A DNA stretch of 42,790 nt from an uncultured Bacteroidota bacterium (GTDB lineage Bacteria > Bacteroidota > Bacteroidia > Bacteroidales > P3). Below, in pieces: positions 15,966 through 24,758 of this stretch. Position 1 is the stretch's first letter, and each line of letters begins with the position of its first letter. Both the position numbers and the translations under genes were made by a program. Below the pieces are notes generated by a model. That model was not told where the DNA came from, did no database searches, and saw nothing but the letters and a program-made list of their open reading frames with translations. The stretch lies in contig CACYZN010000031.1 in assembly GCA_902778925.1 (NCBI GenBank), positions 485 through 43,274 on the forward strand, written 5' to 3'.

Positions 15966-17717
15966 ATGGATATTAAGACCCTCAATATTGACGACAGCGC
16001 CAAGCTCAATGCACAGGCATGGCTCGACGGTGGCTACGACGAAGCCACAAAACAGGCCATCCGCGACATGGCAGAGAACAACCCTGCCGAGCTCAACGAG
16101 AGCTTCTATCGCCACCTGGAGTTTGGCACCGGTGGCCTGCGCGGCATCATGGGCGTGGGCACCAACCGCATGAACCGCTATACGGTGGCCATGGCGACCC
16201 AAGGCCTGGCAAACTATGTGAGAAAAGTGAATGCCGGCGAGCAGGAACTGCGCGCCGCCGTGAGCCACGACAGCCGCAACCACAGCCGCGAGTTTGCCGA
16301 GATCACCGCTGCGGTGCTGGCCGCCAACGGCTTCAAGGTGTACCTCTTCGACGGCATGCGCCCCACCCCTGAACTCAGCTTCGCCGTGCGGCACTATAAC
16401 TGCCATACCGGTGTCATGGTTACCGCCTCGCACAACCCCAAGGAGTACAATGGCTACAAAGCCTACTGGAGCGACGGCTGCCAGCTGACTGCTCCACACG
16501 ATACCGCCGTCATCGACGAGGTGCTCAAAATTAAAGCAGTCTCCGATGTCAAGATGAAAGGCGGCGAAGAGAACATCATAACCATCGGCGAGGAACTGGA
16601 CAAGATATACCTGGCCCGTGTGGCACAGAATTCGCTCTGTCCCGAAGTTATCAAGAAACACCACGATGTAAAGATTGTCTACACCCCGCTGCATGGCACC
16701 GGCATCACTCTCATACCACGCATGCTGAAGCAACTGGGCTTCACCAACGTCAGCGTGGTCGAGGCACAAGCCATACCCGACGGCAACTTTCCCACCACCC
16801 CAAGCCCCAACCCCGAAGAGAAAGCGGCCATGAGCATGGCCGTTGACTTGGCCAAGAAAATCGATGCCGACATTGTCTTCGCCAGCGACCCCGACGCCGA
16901 TCGCGTAGGCGTGGCTGTGAAACGCCCCGACGGCGAATGGATGCTCCTCAACGGCAACCAGACCATGAGTGTGCTGTTCTACTACATCGTCAAGCAATGG
17001 CAGGAGAAGCAGTTGCTCACCGGCAACGAATACATGGTAAAGACCATCGTGACCAGCGAACTGCCTGCCGACATCGCCACCCGCGCCGGCATCAAGATTT
17101 ACGACGTGCTGACCGGCTTCAAGTACATCGGCGGCAAGATACGCGACCTCGAAGGCATCGAGACCTTCATCGCCGGCGGCGAGGAGAGCTATGGTTACAT
17201 GATTGGCGACTTCGTGCGCGACAAAGATGCCGTGGCCGCCTGCTCCATGATTGCCGAAATAGCGGCCTGGGCCGTCGACCAGGGCAAGACCTTCTTCGAC
17301 GTGCTGGTCGACATCTACATGCAGTACGGCTTCTACAAGGAAGGCCTGCTGAGTGTGGTGCGCAAAGGCAAGAGCGGCGCCGAGGAAATACAGGAGATGA
17401 TGCGCCAGTACCGCGCCAACCCGCCGCAGCAAATCGACGGCGAGCGCGTGGTGACACTGAAGGACTACCAGAGCCTCGAAAGCAAAGACCTGCTGACCGG
17501 CCACGTGGAGAAGATAAACCTGCCGAAGAGCAACGTACTGCAGTTCTTCACCGAGGCCGGCAACAAGATTACCGTGCGCCCAAGCGGCACCGAGCCCAAG
17601 ATTAAGTTCTACTTCGGTGTCAAAGATAGCCTCTGCTGCAAGGAGTGCTTCGACAAGACCAACGATGCCCTCGACGCCAAGATAGAGAGCATCAAGCGCA
17701 GCATGAACCTGGCATAG
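15966..17717 (+). CDS. phospho-sugar mutase (phosphoglucomutase/phosphomannomutase)
   Basis: 583 residues, the long form of the alpha-D-phosphohexomutase family. The four functional loops are complete: phosphoserine loop T-A-S-H-N-P-K-E-Y-N-G-Y-K (Ser155), metal loop D-P-D-A-D-R (about 308-313), sugar loop G-G-E-E-S-Y-G-Y, and phosphate loop R-P-S-G-T-E-P-K. It interconverts hexose 1- and 6-phosphates for glycogen, envelope sugars and glycolysis. Sugar preference cannot be read from the motifs. It starts three bases after hpf. Confidence 0.93.
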   Translation: MDIKTLNIDDSAKLNAQAWLDGGYDEATKQAIRDMAENNPAELNESFYRHLEFGTGGLRGIMGVGTNRMNRYTVAMATQGLANYVRKVNAGEQELRAAVSHDSRNHSREFAEITAAVLAANGFKVYLFDGMRPTPELSFAVRHYNCHTGVMVTASHNPKEYNGYKAYWSDGCQLTAPHDTAVIDEVLKIKAVSDVKMKGGEENIITIGEELDKIYLARVAQNSLCPEVIKKHHDVKIVYTPLHGTGITLIPRMLKQLGFTNVSVVEAQAIPDGNFPTTPSPNPEEKAAMSMAVDLAKKIDADIVFASDPDADRVGVAVKRPDGEWMLLNGNQTMSVLFYYIVKQWQEKQLLTGNEYMVKTIVTSELPADIATRAGIKIYDVLTGFKYIGGKIRDLEGIETFIAGGEESYGYMIGDFVRDKDAVAACSMIAEIAAWAVDQGKTFFDVLVDIYMQYGFYKEGLLSVVRKGKSGAEEIQEMMRQYRANPPQQIDGERVVTLKDYQSLESKDLLTGHVEKINLPKSNVLQFFTEAGNKITVRPSGTEPKIKFYFGVKDSLCCKECFDKTNDALDAKIESIKRSMNLA

Positions 17718-17788
17718 CACACACCGCAGAATACCTCTGTGTCGAGTAGGCCTTGCCGGCTCTGCCGGGCTGGCGCAACCATTCGGCG

Positions 17789-18730
17789 ATGGAAGACCAT
17801 GACATACTCTATATGAGGCGGTGCCTACGCCTGGCGGCCGCCGGCGGGGGGCGGGTGCGTCCCAACCCCATGGTGGGGTGCGTGGTGGTGAAGAACGACA
17901 AAGTCCTCTCCGAAGGCTACCACCAGGAATACGGCCACAACCATGCCGAGCGCAACGCCTTGCTGCGCGACGGCGACTACCGAGGCGCCACCCTTTACGT
18001 CAACCTCGAGCCTTGCTCGCACTACGGACATACCCCTCCCTGCGCCGACCTGATCGTGGAGAGGGGTATAGCCCGTGTGGTATGCTGCAACGACGACCCC
18101 AACCCCCTGGTGGCCGGCAACGGCTTCCGCAAGCTTGAGGCCGCCGGCATCGAGGTGGTGCGCCACGTGCTAGAAGCCGAAGGCCGTGAGCTGAACCGCC
18201 GCTTCTTCACCTTCATGGAGCGACGCCGTCCCTACGTGATACTGAAATGGGCCGAGAGCGCCGACGGCTTCATGGCGCCGACGGCAGGAGAAATGCTGGA
18301 TGAGAAAGGCGAAAGGTACTGGCTTTCCACCCAACGGCAGAACCGCCTGAACCACCGTTGGCGCACCGAGGAGGCAGCCATACTGGTGGGCAGCGAGACC
18401 TACCTGCAGGACCACCCCAGCCTCACCCCGCGCCATTTCCTTGGTCCGGCGCCACAGCCCGTGGTGCTCGACCGCCGCAGCCGCCTGGCCGACGTGCCAT
18501 CCCACTGGCTGCACCTGCACACCCAGACCGCAGAAGAGACCCTGCAAGTGCTGTACGAACATAAGCTGCAGAGCGTCATCGTCGAGGGTGGACGCCGTGT
18601 GCTGGACGCTTTTATAGCCAGCGGCCTGTACGACGAAGTGCGGGTGCTGCGAAGCCCCCGGTCACTCGGCGCCGGCCTGCCGGCCCCGGCCATACCGCCG
18701 GTGGCGCCGCACCGCCTGCTGGTGGTCTGA
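17789..18730 (+). CDS. ribD: bifunctional riboflavin biosynthesis deaminase/reductase RibD
   Basis: 313 residues from the ATG at 17789; a start at 17753 is in frame but its extra residues do not look conserved. The N-terminal deaminase has the zinc site H52-A-E54 and P-C76-x8-C85. The C-terminal reductase starts P-Y-V-I-L-K-W-A-E-S-A-D-G and contains V-E-G-G-R-R-V-L-D-A-F. It catalyses two successive steps from the GTP-derived pyrimidine to the ribityl precursor of riboflavin. It is somewhat shorter than I expect, with a compact reductase half. The 71-base gap before it holds no clear signal. Confidence 0.93.
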   Translation: MEDHDILYMRRCLRLAAAGGGRVRPNPMVGCVVVKNDKVLSEGYHQEYGHNHAERNALLRDGDYRGATLYVNLEPCSHYGHTPPCADLIVERGIARVVCCNDDPNPLVAGNGFRKLEAAGIEVVRHVLEAEGRELNRRFFTFMERRRPYVILKWAESADGFMAPTAGEMLDEKGERYWLSTQRQNRLNHRWRTEEAAILVGSETYLQDHPSLTPRHFLGPAPQPVVLDRRSRLADVPSHWLHLHTQTAEETLQVLYEHKLQSVIVEGGRRVLDAFIASGLYDEVRVLRSPRSLGAGLPAPAIPPVAPHRLLVV

Positions 18731-18755
18731 ATAAGCCCCCTATAAACCTGAAATA

Positions 18756-18788
18756 AGCGAGGCCCGACGGTGCATGTCGGACCTCGCT
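18756..18788. terminator. hairpin between converging ribD and nrdJ
   Basis: Stem of 13 pairs with one mismatch (18756-18768 with 18776-18788, loop GGTGCAT). There is no T-run on the plus strand and only CTTATTTC on the minus strand, so it may be a bidirectional terminator of modest strength or a 3' stabilising hairpin. Confidence 0.55.
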
Positions 18789-18827
18789 CGGTGCATATGT
18801 GCTTGCTTAGAAAAAGATTTCAATGGC

Positions 18828-21407
18828 TTAGCTGCACTTGCTCCAGCCGCAGTTGGGGCAACTCTTGCAGCCGTCGACGTAGACCAGCTTGCTGCCGCAG
18901 TCGGGGCACACCTCGCCGGTCTCGGTGCCGTCTTTGATATAGCGCTTCAGCGCGCGCGCCACGCCGTTGCTCCAGGTGGTGATGCTGTCGGTGTCGAAGG
19001 TAAGTTTGCCGATGAGCTCGACCACGTTGGGTATGGGCATGCCGTGGCGCAGGATGCCGGATATGAGCTTGGCGTAGTTCCAGTACTCCTTGCGGAACAT
19101 GCGCGAGAGGCCCTCGATGGTGATGTGGTAGCCATCCTGGTCGGTGAACTGGAAGTCGTAGCGGGCGTGCTCCTGGCCTTTCTCCTTGACGCGGATTACC
19201 CAGCCCTTCTCGACGTTCCTTGGCAGCAGGAAACTCTCGGCGCGACCGGTGAAGATCTCGTAGGGACGGCCTTCGTACATGCCGACCACAGCAATCCAGT
19301 CTTCCTTCTCGTTCTTGAAGCGCACCACCTCGGCCTCCAGCTTCCTGGGGCGTTTGGGGGCTTTGCTCTCGCCGAAGCAGGGGTTGTCCTTCTTACCTTC
19401 GTTGTTGCTCACCAGCACGCCTGTGCGCGAGCCGTCGCGGTAGATGGTGCAGCCTTTGCAGCCATACTCCCAGGCCGTCTCGTATATCTTGCTCACCACC
19501 TCCTTGGTGGTCTCCTTGGGTATGTTGACGGTGACCGAAATCGAGTGGTCGACCCACTTCTGTATGGCGCCCTGCATCCTGACCTTGGCCACCCAGTCGA
19601 TGTCGGCGCTGGTGGCGTGGAAGTAGGGGCTCTTCTCGACGAGGGGCTGCAGCTCGGCGTCGGACATCTGCTTCACCTGCTCCACGTCGTAGCCGTTGAC
19701 GGCGGCCCAGGTGAGGAACTTGGGGTGGAAAACATTGTACTCCTCGAAATAGTCGCCGTTCTCGTCCTTGATGATGTTGTGGCCGCCGGGTTGGGTGCCG
19801 GTCTCGGGGCGGTTTATTTTCTTGCGGCGCTTGTAGCTCACCAGGAATACGGGCTCGATGCCGCTGGTGGTCTGGGTGCAGATGCTCACGGTGCCGGTGG
19901 GGGCGATGGTGAGCAGTGCTATGTTGCGTCGGCCGTACTTGGTCATCTCCTTGTACAGCTCTGGGTCGAAGTCGGCCAGGCGACGTATCAGGGGGTTGTT
20001 CTCCTCGCGCTTGGCATTGTATATGGGGAAGGAGCCGCGCTCGCGGGCCATCTCGACGCTAGAGGCGTAGGCCGAGCGGCAGAGCTCGCGCTGCACGCCG
20101 ACGGCAAACTCGGTGGCCTCGTCGGACCCGTATTGCAGGCCCATGGCGGCCAGCATGTCGCCCTCGGCGGTGATGCCGAAGCCGCTGCGGCGACCTTCGA
20201 GGCATTTCATCTTGATGTTGAGCCACAGGTTGTGCTCCACTTGCTTGATTTCGTCGCTCTCGGGGTCGTTCTCTATCTTGTGCAGTATCTGTTCCACCTT
20301 CTCGAGCTCGAGGTCAATCAGGTCGTCCATCAGGCGCTGGCCTTTGCGCACATGCTCGCGGAAGAGGTCGTAGTCGAAGCGGGCCTCCTTGGTGAAGGGT
20401 TTGTCGACGTAGCTGTAGAGGTTGATGGCCTGCAGACGGCAGCTGTCGTAGGGGCAGAGGGGTATCTCGCCGCAGGGGTTGGTGCTGACGGTGCGGTAGC
20501 CGAAGTCGGCATAGCAGTCGGGCACCGACTCGCGCAGTATGGTGTCCCAGAAGAGCACGCCGGGCTCGGCCGAGCTCCAGGCGTTGGCTATTATCTTGTT
20601 CCACAGCGCGCGGGCGTCGATAGTCTTGGTGTATATGGGGTTGGGCGAGTCGATGGGGTACTGCTGCACGAAGGGTTTGCCCTCCATGGCGCAGCGCATG
20701 AACTCGTCGGTAATCTTCACACTGACGTTGGCGCCGGTGATCTTGCCTTGCTCGAGCTTGGCGTCGATGAAATTCTCCGAATCGGGATGCTTGATGCTGA
20801 TGGAGAGCATCAGTGCACCGCGCCGGCCGCCCTGGGCCACCTCGCGCGTGGTGTTCGAGTAGCGCACCATGAAGGGCACTATGCCCGTCGAAGTGAGAGC
20901 CGAGTTCTTCACGGGGCTGCCGCCCGGGCGTATGTGGCTCAGGTCGTGGCCCACGCCGCCACGACGCTTCATGAGCTGCACCTGCTCCTGGTCGATCTTC
21001 ATGATGCCGCCGTAGGAGTCGCTGTTGCCCGAGTTGCCGATGACGAAGCAGTTGCTGAGCGACACCACCTGATATGAGTTGCCTATGCCGCTCATGGGGC
21101 TGCCCTGTGGCACTATATACTTGAAGTCCTTCAGCAGCTGGTATATCTCCTCCTCGCTCATAGGGTTGGGGTACTTGCGCTCGATGCGCGCATACTCGGC
21201 CGCCATGCGGCGGTGCATCATGTCGGGGTTGAGCTCGAAGATGCGCTCGCCGTCGCGCAGCGCATACTTGTTCATCCACACATTGGCCGCCAGCTCGTCG
21301 CCATGGAAATACTCCACCGACGAACGCATGATCTCATCCGTTGTGTACTGCTTCATTTCCTTGCGCTCCTCGACGGGAGCCACTGCCGAAAACAAGTCGC
21401 CTTGCAT
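18828..21407 (-). CDS. nrdJ: adenosylcobalamin-dependent (class II) ribonucleotide reductase
   Basis: 859 residues. The catalytic ten-stranded barrel shows S-L-S-N-C120 (redox cysteine), N-P-C-G-E-I-P-L (radical cysteine region), and A-P-T-G-T-V-S. The C-terminal tail has two C-x2-C pairs (C-P-D-C-G and C-P-N-C-G) that re-reduce the active site. It makes deoxyribonucleotides using coenzyme B12, with or without oxygen. It is transcribed alone. I see no cobalamin riboswitch in the roughly 200 bases upstream. The gap upstream holds the large palindrome E. Confidence 0.95.
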   Translation of the reverse strand: MQGDLFSAVAPVEERKEMKQYTTDEIMRSSVEYFHGDELAANVWMNKYALRDGERIFELNPDMMHRRMAAEYARIERKYPNPMSEEEIYQLLKDFKYIVPQGSPMSGIGNSYQVVSLSNCFVIGNSGNSDSYGGIMKIDQEQVQLMKRRGGVGHDLSHIRPGGSPVKNSALTSTGIVPFMVRYSNTTREVAQGGRRGALMLSISIKHPDSENFIDAKLEQGKITGANVSVKITDEFMRCAMEGKPFVQQYPIDSPNPIYTKTIDARALWNKIIANAWSSAEPGVLFWDTILRESVPDCYADFGYRTVSTNPCGEIPLCPYDSCRLQAINLYSYVDKPFTKEARFDYDLFREHVRKGQRLMDDLIDLELEKVEQILHKIENDPESDEIKQVEHNLWLNIKMKCLEGRRSGFGITAEGDMLAAMGLQYGSDEATEFAVGVQRELCRSAYASSVEMARERGSFPIYNAKREENNPLIRRLADFDPELYKEMTKYGRRNIALLTIAPTGTVSICTQTTSGIEPVFLVSYKRRKKINRPETGTQPGGHNIIKDENGDYFEEYNVFHPKFLTWAAVNGYDVEQVKQMSDAELQPLVEKSPYFHATSADIDWVAKVRMQGAIQKWVDHSISVTVNIPKETTKEVVSKIYETAWEYGCKGCTIYRDGSRTGVLVSNNEGKKDNPCFGESKAPKRPRKLEAEVVRFKNEKEDWIAVVGMYEGRPYEIFTGRAESFLLPRNVEKGWVIRVKEKGQEHARYDFQFTDQDGYHITIEGLSRMFRKEYWNYAKLISGILRHGMPIPNVVELIGKLTFDTDSITTWSNGVARALKRYIKDGTETGEVCPDCGSKLVYVDGCKSCPNCGWSKCS

Positions 21408-21607
21408 GACTTCAAAATTTGTTTTATGTTACACTCATACTGGTTGTTGCCGCGATACCGGGGGCCACAAATCCAGTCGCTAAATTACCAAGAAAAACCA
21501 TTCCGGCACCAACAAGTTATCAACACCCGCCCCCTCGGAAAGCCCACTCCACAGACTGCTCGCCGACTTGCATTGTTGAAAACCGTCGCGCCACCCGCCG
21601 GCCTTTA

Positions 21608-21699
21608 CCCCACCCCTGCCCGTCCCCCACCCCTGCCCGTCCCCTCCCCCACCGCTCGCCCACCCTTCCGCTCCCCTTCCGCTCCGGTCCCCCTCCGGC
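21608..21699 (-). other. G-rich tract with G-quadruplex potential upstream of nrdJ
   Basis: On the minus strand there are at least eight runs of three to five G separated mostly by one or two bases. A 17-bp unit is repeated in tandem (21608-21624 and 21625-21641), and near 21664-21685 a CTTCCGCTCC unit repeats with period 11. The tract lies between palindrome E and the nrdJ start. Most of 21408-21607 shows nothing I can name. Confidence 0.6.
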
Positions 21700-21809
21700 C
21701 GTTGTACTATCGTTGTACTATTGTTGTACTATTGTTGTACTATCGTTCTTATGTTTTCAATAGTACAACGATAGTACAACAATAGTACAACGATAGTAGT
21801 ACAACGGCC
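21697..21809. repeat. 113-bp palindrome E built from 11-bp units (GTTGTACTATC/T)
   Basis: Four units start at 21701, 21712, 21723 and 21734, exactly 11 apart. After a 14-base centre (21745-21758) come four inverted units at 21759, 21770, 21781 and 21792, the last with a 3-bp insertion. GGCC closes both ends. The arms (48 and 51 bases) differ by two single-base changes and the insertion. It lies between divergent nrdJ and the PorE-like gene, about 200 bases from the latter. The centre contains TTCTTATGTTTT, identical to the centre of palindrome D. Confidence 0.92.
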
Positions 21810-21891
21810 GGACCGGGTCCCTGCCGGAAGAGGAGAGACAAGGGGCGTGAGGGGGTGAAAAAGGCCGCCAAAGGTATTTTGGCAACATTTT

Positions 21892-21923
21892 TTTGCCCAG
21901 ATAAAAAAAAAGTAGTAATTTAG
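21892..21923 (+). promoter_or_regulatory. probable promoter of the PorE-like gene run
   Basis: TTTG (21892-21895), 20 bases, then TAATTTAG (21916-21923), one base off TAnnTTTG. It lies about 87 bases before the ATG at 22011. Confidence 0.5.
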
Positions 21924-22010
21924 CACACCGAATGAACCCGCTGTGCAGGTGCTTAAAGCACGCACAACGAGTTGATTATGGCATTTATAACATAGCATAC
22001 CAAAAGCAAA

Positions 22011-24758
22011 ATGGCACAAATGAAGACCCTCACCAAAGGACTAATACTGCTGGCGACAGCCCTCATGGTCGGCACCGGCGCTTTCGCGCAGAAGAAAAGC
22101 ATAGCGCAGAAAGCCGACGACCTGTTCGACCAAAACCGCTTCGTCGAAGCCGCCGTGCAATACGAGGCAGCCTACGAAAAAATCAAGGACAACAAGGCCG
22201 AGAAGAACCGCGTCTACTTCCAGCTGGCCGAGTGCTACCGCCTGATGTACAACTATCAGCGTGCCGAACGCATATACAAACGCCTCGCCGCCGACGGCTA
22301 CTACACCACCGAGCCCATGCTCTACTTCAACCTGGCCGAGATGTGCCGCTTCGAGAACAAATTCTCCGAGGCCGACGAATACTACGAGCTCTACCTCGCA
22401 GCCAACCCCTCCGACACCTACGCCGCCAAGCGCAAGTCCTCGCTCATCTACGCCAACCAGCTCTACAACAACCCCACCCGCCACGAGATACAGAAAATGA
22501 CCGAGTGGTGCACCGACTTCAACGACTGGGCACCCCGCTTCATAGGCAACGACACCACCAAGATCGTCTTCACCAGCTCGCGCTTCCCCGAAGGCGAAGC
22601 CCTCGACGCCGACCCCTGGACCAACCAGGCCTTCTCTGACTTCTACTACCTCTTCCAGGATCGCAACGGCGACTGGGTGTCGCACCCCGAATCCTGGGAC
22701 CGCACCGGCAAGATAAACACCGCCGTCAACGAAGGCGAAGCCTGCTTCTCGCCCGACGGCAACACACTCTACTTCTCGCGATTCGACATCGTCGACAACG
22801 AGACGTCTCACGCCCGCATCTACATGGCCACCCGCACCCCGGCCCAGCTCGAGAGCAAGAAAGACAAAAAGAAAGCCTCGGCCAAACCCAGAAAGACCAA
22901 GAAAAAACCGCAGGCCGACGACGAAACACCAGCCACCGGCTCGGAGACCCCGGCCGGTGAATGGAGCGACCCCGTGCCCCTCAACCTCGGCGACACCACC
23001 TACAACTACCTCTACCCCGCCATCAGCAGCGACGGACTGACGCTCTACTTCTCGAGCGACATGCCGGGCGGCTTCGGCGACTACGACCTGTGGAAGGTCA
23101 CACGCGCCTCGACGGCCGACGACTTCGGGCGCCCGGTCAACCTCACCTCCGTGGTCAACACCCGCGGCAAGGAGGTCATGCCCGTGCTCCGCGGCGACAC
23201 GGTGATGTACTTCTCGTCCGACGGCCACCCCGGCGTCGGCGGCTACGACCTCTTCCGCACCCACCTCAAAGCCAACGGCAAGTGGGACTTCCCCGAGAAC
23301 CTCGGCATCCCCATCAACTCGTCCTACGACGAGATGTCCATCGTCTTCTACCCCGACGACGCACTGCCCCGCAACATCATCGAGCGCGGCTTCTTCTCGT
23401 CCAACCGCCCCTTCGACGCACCCCACAGCAAGAAGGACGCCAACCAGAATAAGAACCAGACTCCCCCCATCAACAACAACATCTTCTACTTCGCACTGCC
23501 CGGCCTCAACTACGCCATCGAAGGCACCGTGCGCAGCGAGAAGTCCATGCAGCTGCTCAAGGACGTGCGCGTCAAGCTCGTGGGCTCCGACGGCACCGAA
23601 AGCGAGACCCGCACCGACAAGCGCGGCCACTACAGCTTCGACAGCACCGTGGTGCGGCGCGACGTGGTGTACAAAATCTACCTCTCCAAGAAAGACTACT
23701 TCAGCATCGAAGGCTCCGAGAGCACCAAAGGCTACACCACCAACAAGACCCTCGTGCACGACTTCCGCATGAACCCCGTGCCCACCCGCCCCGTGGTACT
23801 GCCCGAGATACGCTTCGACCTCGCCAAGGCCGACCTCAAGGGCGAGTTCATGGACTCGCTCATGGACCTCTACCTCGTCATGGAGAACAACCCCAATATC
23901 GTGGTCGAGATACGTTCGCACACCGACTGCCAGCCCTACATAGGCCTCACCAACGACACCCTCTCGCAGCGCCGCGCCCAGACGGTGGTCGACTACCTTG
24001 TGAACCGCGGCATCGAACGCGACCGCCTAGTGGCTAAAGGCTATGCCGACCGCATACCCCGCACCCTCGACGAGGACGTCACGGTGGTCTACAACGGCAA
24101 GCCCTACCGCTTCTCGGCCGGCTCGGTCATGGAGTGCGACTACATCAACACCCTCAGCGGCGACCGCCAGCAGGCGGCCCACTCGCTCAACCGTCGCATG
24201 GAGTTCCTCGTGCTGCGCACCGACTACGTCTCGCGCCGCCTGGTCGACAACATGCCGTCGTCCAACCCCACTGTGAAACAAACCGAAGACGGTAAGATTG
24301 TGGACCTCGTGAATCACCCCGACGACGACTTCGACGAGGTGAAGCCCACAATCGTACACGACGAGAGCGTGGTGCCCGTCACCATGGTCAACTCCACCCG
24401 CGGCGAGATACCGGCCATCATCAATGGCTCGCAGATGCCCATGCTCATCGACGAACGCTTTGCCGAGCCCGTGGCCATAGCATGGGAAGAGGCCATGAAC
24501 CTCCTCTATCAGGGCCGCATCACCAAGGACGACTTCCCGCGCCGCGACCTCTCCTTCGACCCCGAAGGCAACATTCTCGACAAAGAGATTGTCATCTTCA
24601 AAGAGATGCAAATCGGCGAACAGCGCGTGCAGAACATCGAGGTGGTGGTGGTGAAGAACGTCGACTACCGGTTCATCATCAACCGCATCGGCCTGCAGCA
24701 GTTTGGCGACTACGAGTTCGACAAGCAGCGCGCCAAGCTCATCTTCTTTGATGAGTAA
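22011..24758 (+). CDS. PorE-like TPR/beta-propeller/OmpA-domain protein with a retropepsin-like tail
   Basis: 915 residues. Parts in order: signal peptide (1-26, ends A-F-A-Q); TPR-like helices (about 27-150); a PD40-type beta-propeller (about 165-500, with repeated F-S-P-D-G-N-T-L-Y-F-S and S-S-D-G-L-T-L-Y-F-S); a carboxypeptidase-regulatory-like domain (about 505-580); an OmpA peptidoglycan-binding domain (about 596-730, with R-S-H-T-D and S-Q-R-R-A). This is the layout of PorE, which anchors the type IX secretion machine to the wall. An extra C-terminal domain (about 798-915) resembles an aspartic protease of retropepsin type, with L-I-D-E-R in place of D-T-G. There is no lipobox. The propeller has a Lys/Pro-rich insert near 280-310. 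Confidence 0.82.
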   Translation: MAQMKTLTKGLILLATALMVGTGAFAQKKSIAQKADDLFDQNRFVEAAVQYEAAYEKIKDNKAEKNRVYFQLAECYRLMYNYQRAERIYKRLAADGYYTTEPMLYFNLAEMCRFENKFSEADEYYELYLAANPSDTYAAKRKSSLIYANQLYNNPTRHEIQKMTEWCTDFNDWAPRFIGNDTTKIVFTSSRFPEGEALDADPWTNQAFSDFYYLFQDRNGDWVSHPESWDRTGKINTAVNEGEACFSPDGNTLYFSRFDIVDNETSHARIYMATRTPAQLESKKDKKKASAKPRKTKKKPQADDETPATGSETPAGEWSDPVPLNLGDTTYNYLYPAISSDGLTLYFSSDMPGGFGDYDLWKVTRASTADDFGRPVNLTSVVNTRGKEVMPVLRGDTVMYFSSDGHPGVGGYDLFRTHLKANGKWDFPENLGIPINSSYDEMSIVFYPDDALPRNIIERGFFSSNRPFDAPHSKKDANQNKNQTPPINNNIFYFALPGLNYAIEGTVRSEKSMQLLKDVRVKLVGSDGTESETRTDKRGHYSFDSTVVRRDVVYKIYLSKKDYFSIEGSESTKGYTTNKTLVHDFRMNPVPTRPVVLPEIRFDLAKADLKGEFMDSLMDLYLVMENNPNIVVEIRSHTDCQPYIGLTNDTLSQRRAQTVVDYLVNRGIERDRLVAKGYADRIPRTLDEDVTVVYNGKPYRFSAGSVMECDYINTLSGDRQQAAHSLNRRMEFLVLRTDYVSRRLVDNMPSSNPTVKQTEDGKIVDLVNHPDDDFDEVKPTIVHDESVVPVTMVNSTRGEIPAIINGSQMPMLIDERFAEPVAIAWEEAMNLLYQGRITKDDFPRRDLSFDPEGNILDKEIVIFKEMQIGEQRVQNIEVVVVKNVDYRFIINRIGLQQFGDYEFDKQRAKLIFFDE

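Noticed and set aside
15648-17720. 690-codon minus-strand frame opposite hpf and the sugar mutase
   Set aside because: It covers two genes with complete active-site motifs on the other strand and shows no motif of its own.
18774-21077. 767-codon plus-strand frame opposite nrdJ
   Set aside because: Antisense shadow of a conserved gene; no domain pattern and the composition of a complementary frame (Leu, Val, Ala, His rich).
21408-21600. Cobalamin riboswitch before nrdJ
   Set aside because: Looked for because the enzyme needs B12, but no B12-box-like sequence or fitting fold was found in this stretch.
21697-21809. CRISPR array
   Set aside because: Units are 11 bp and directly joined with no spacers, half are inverted, and no cas genes are present.
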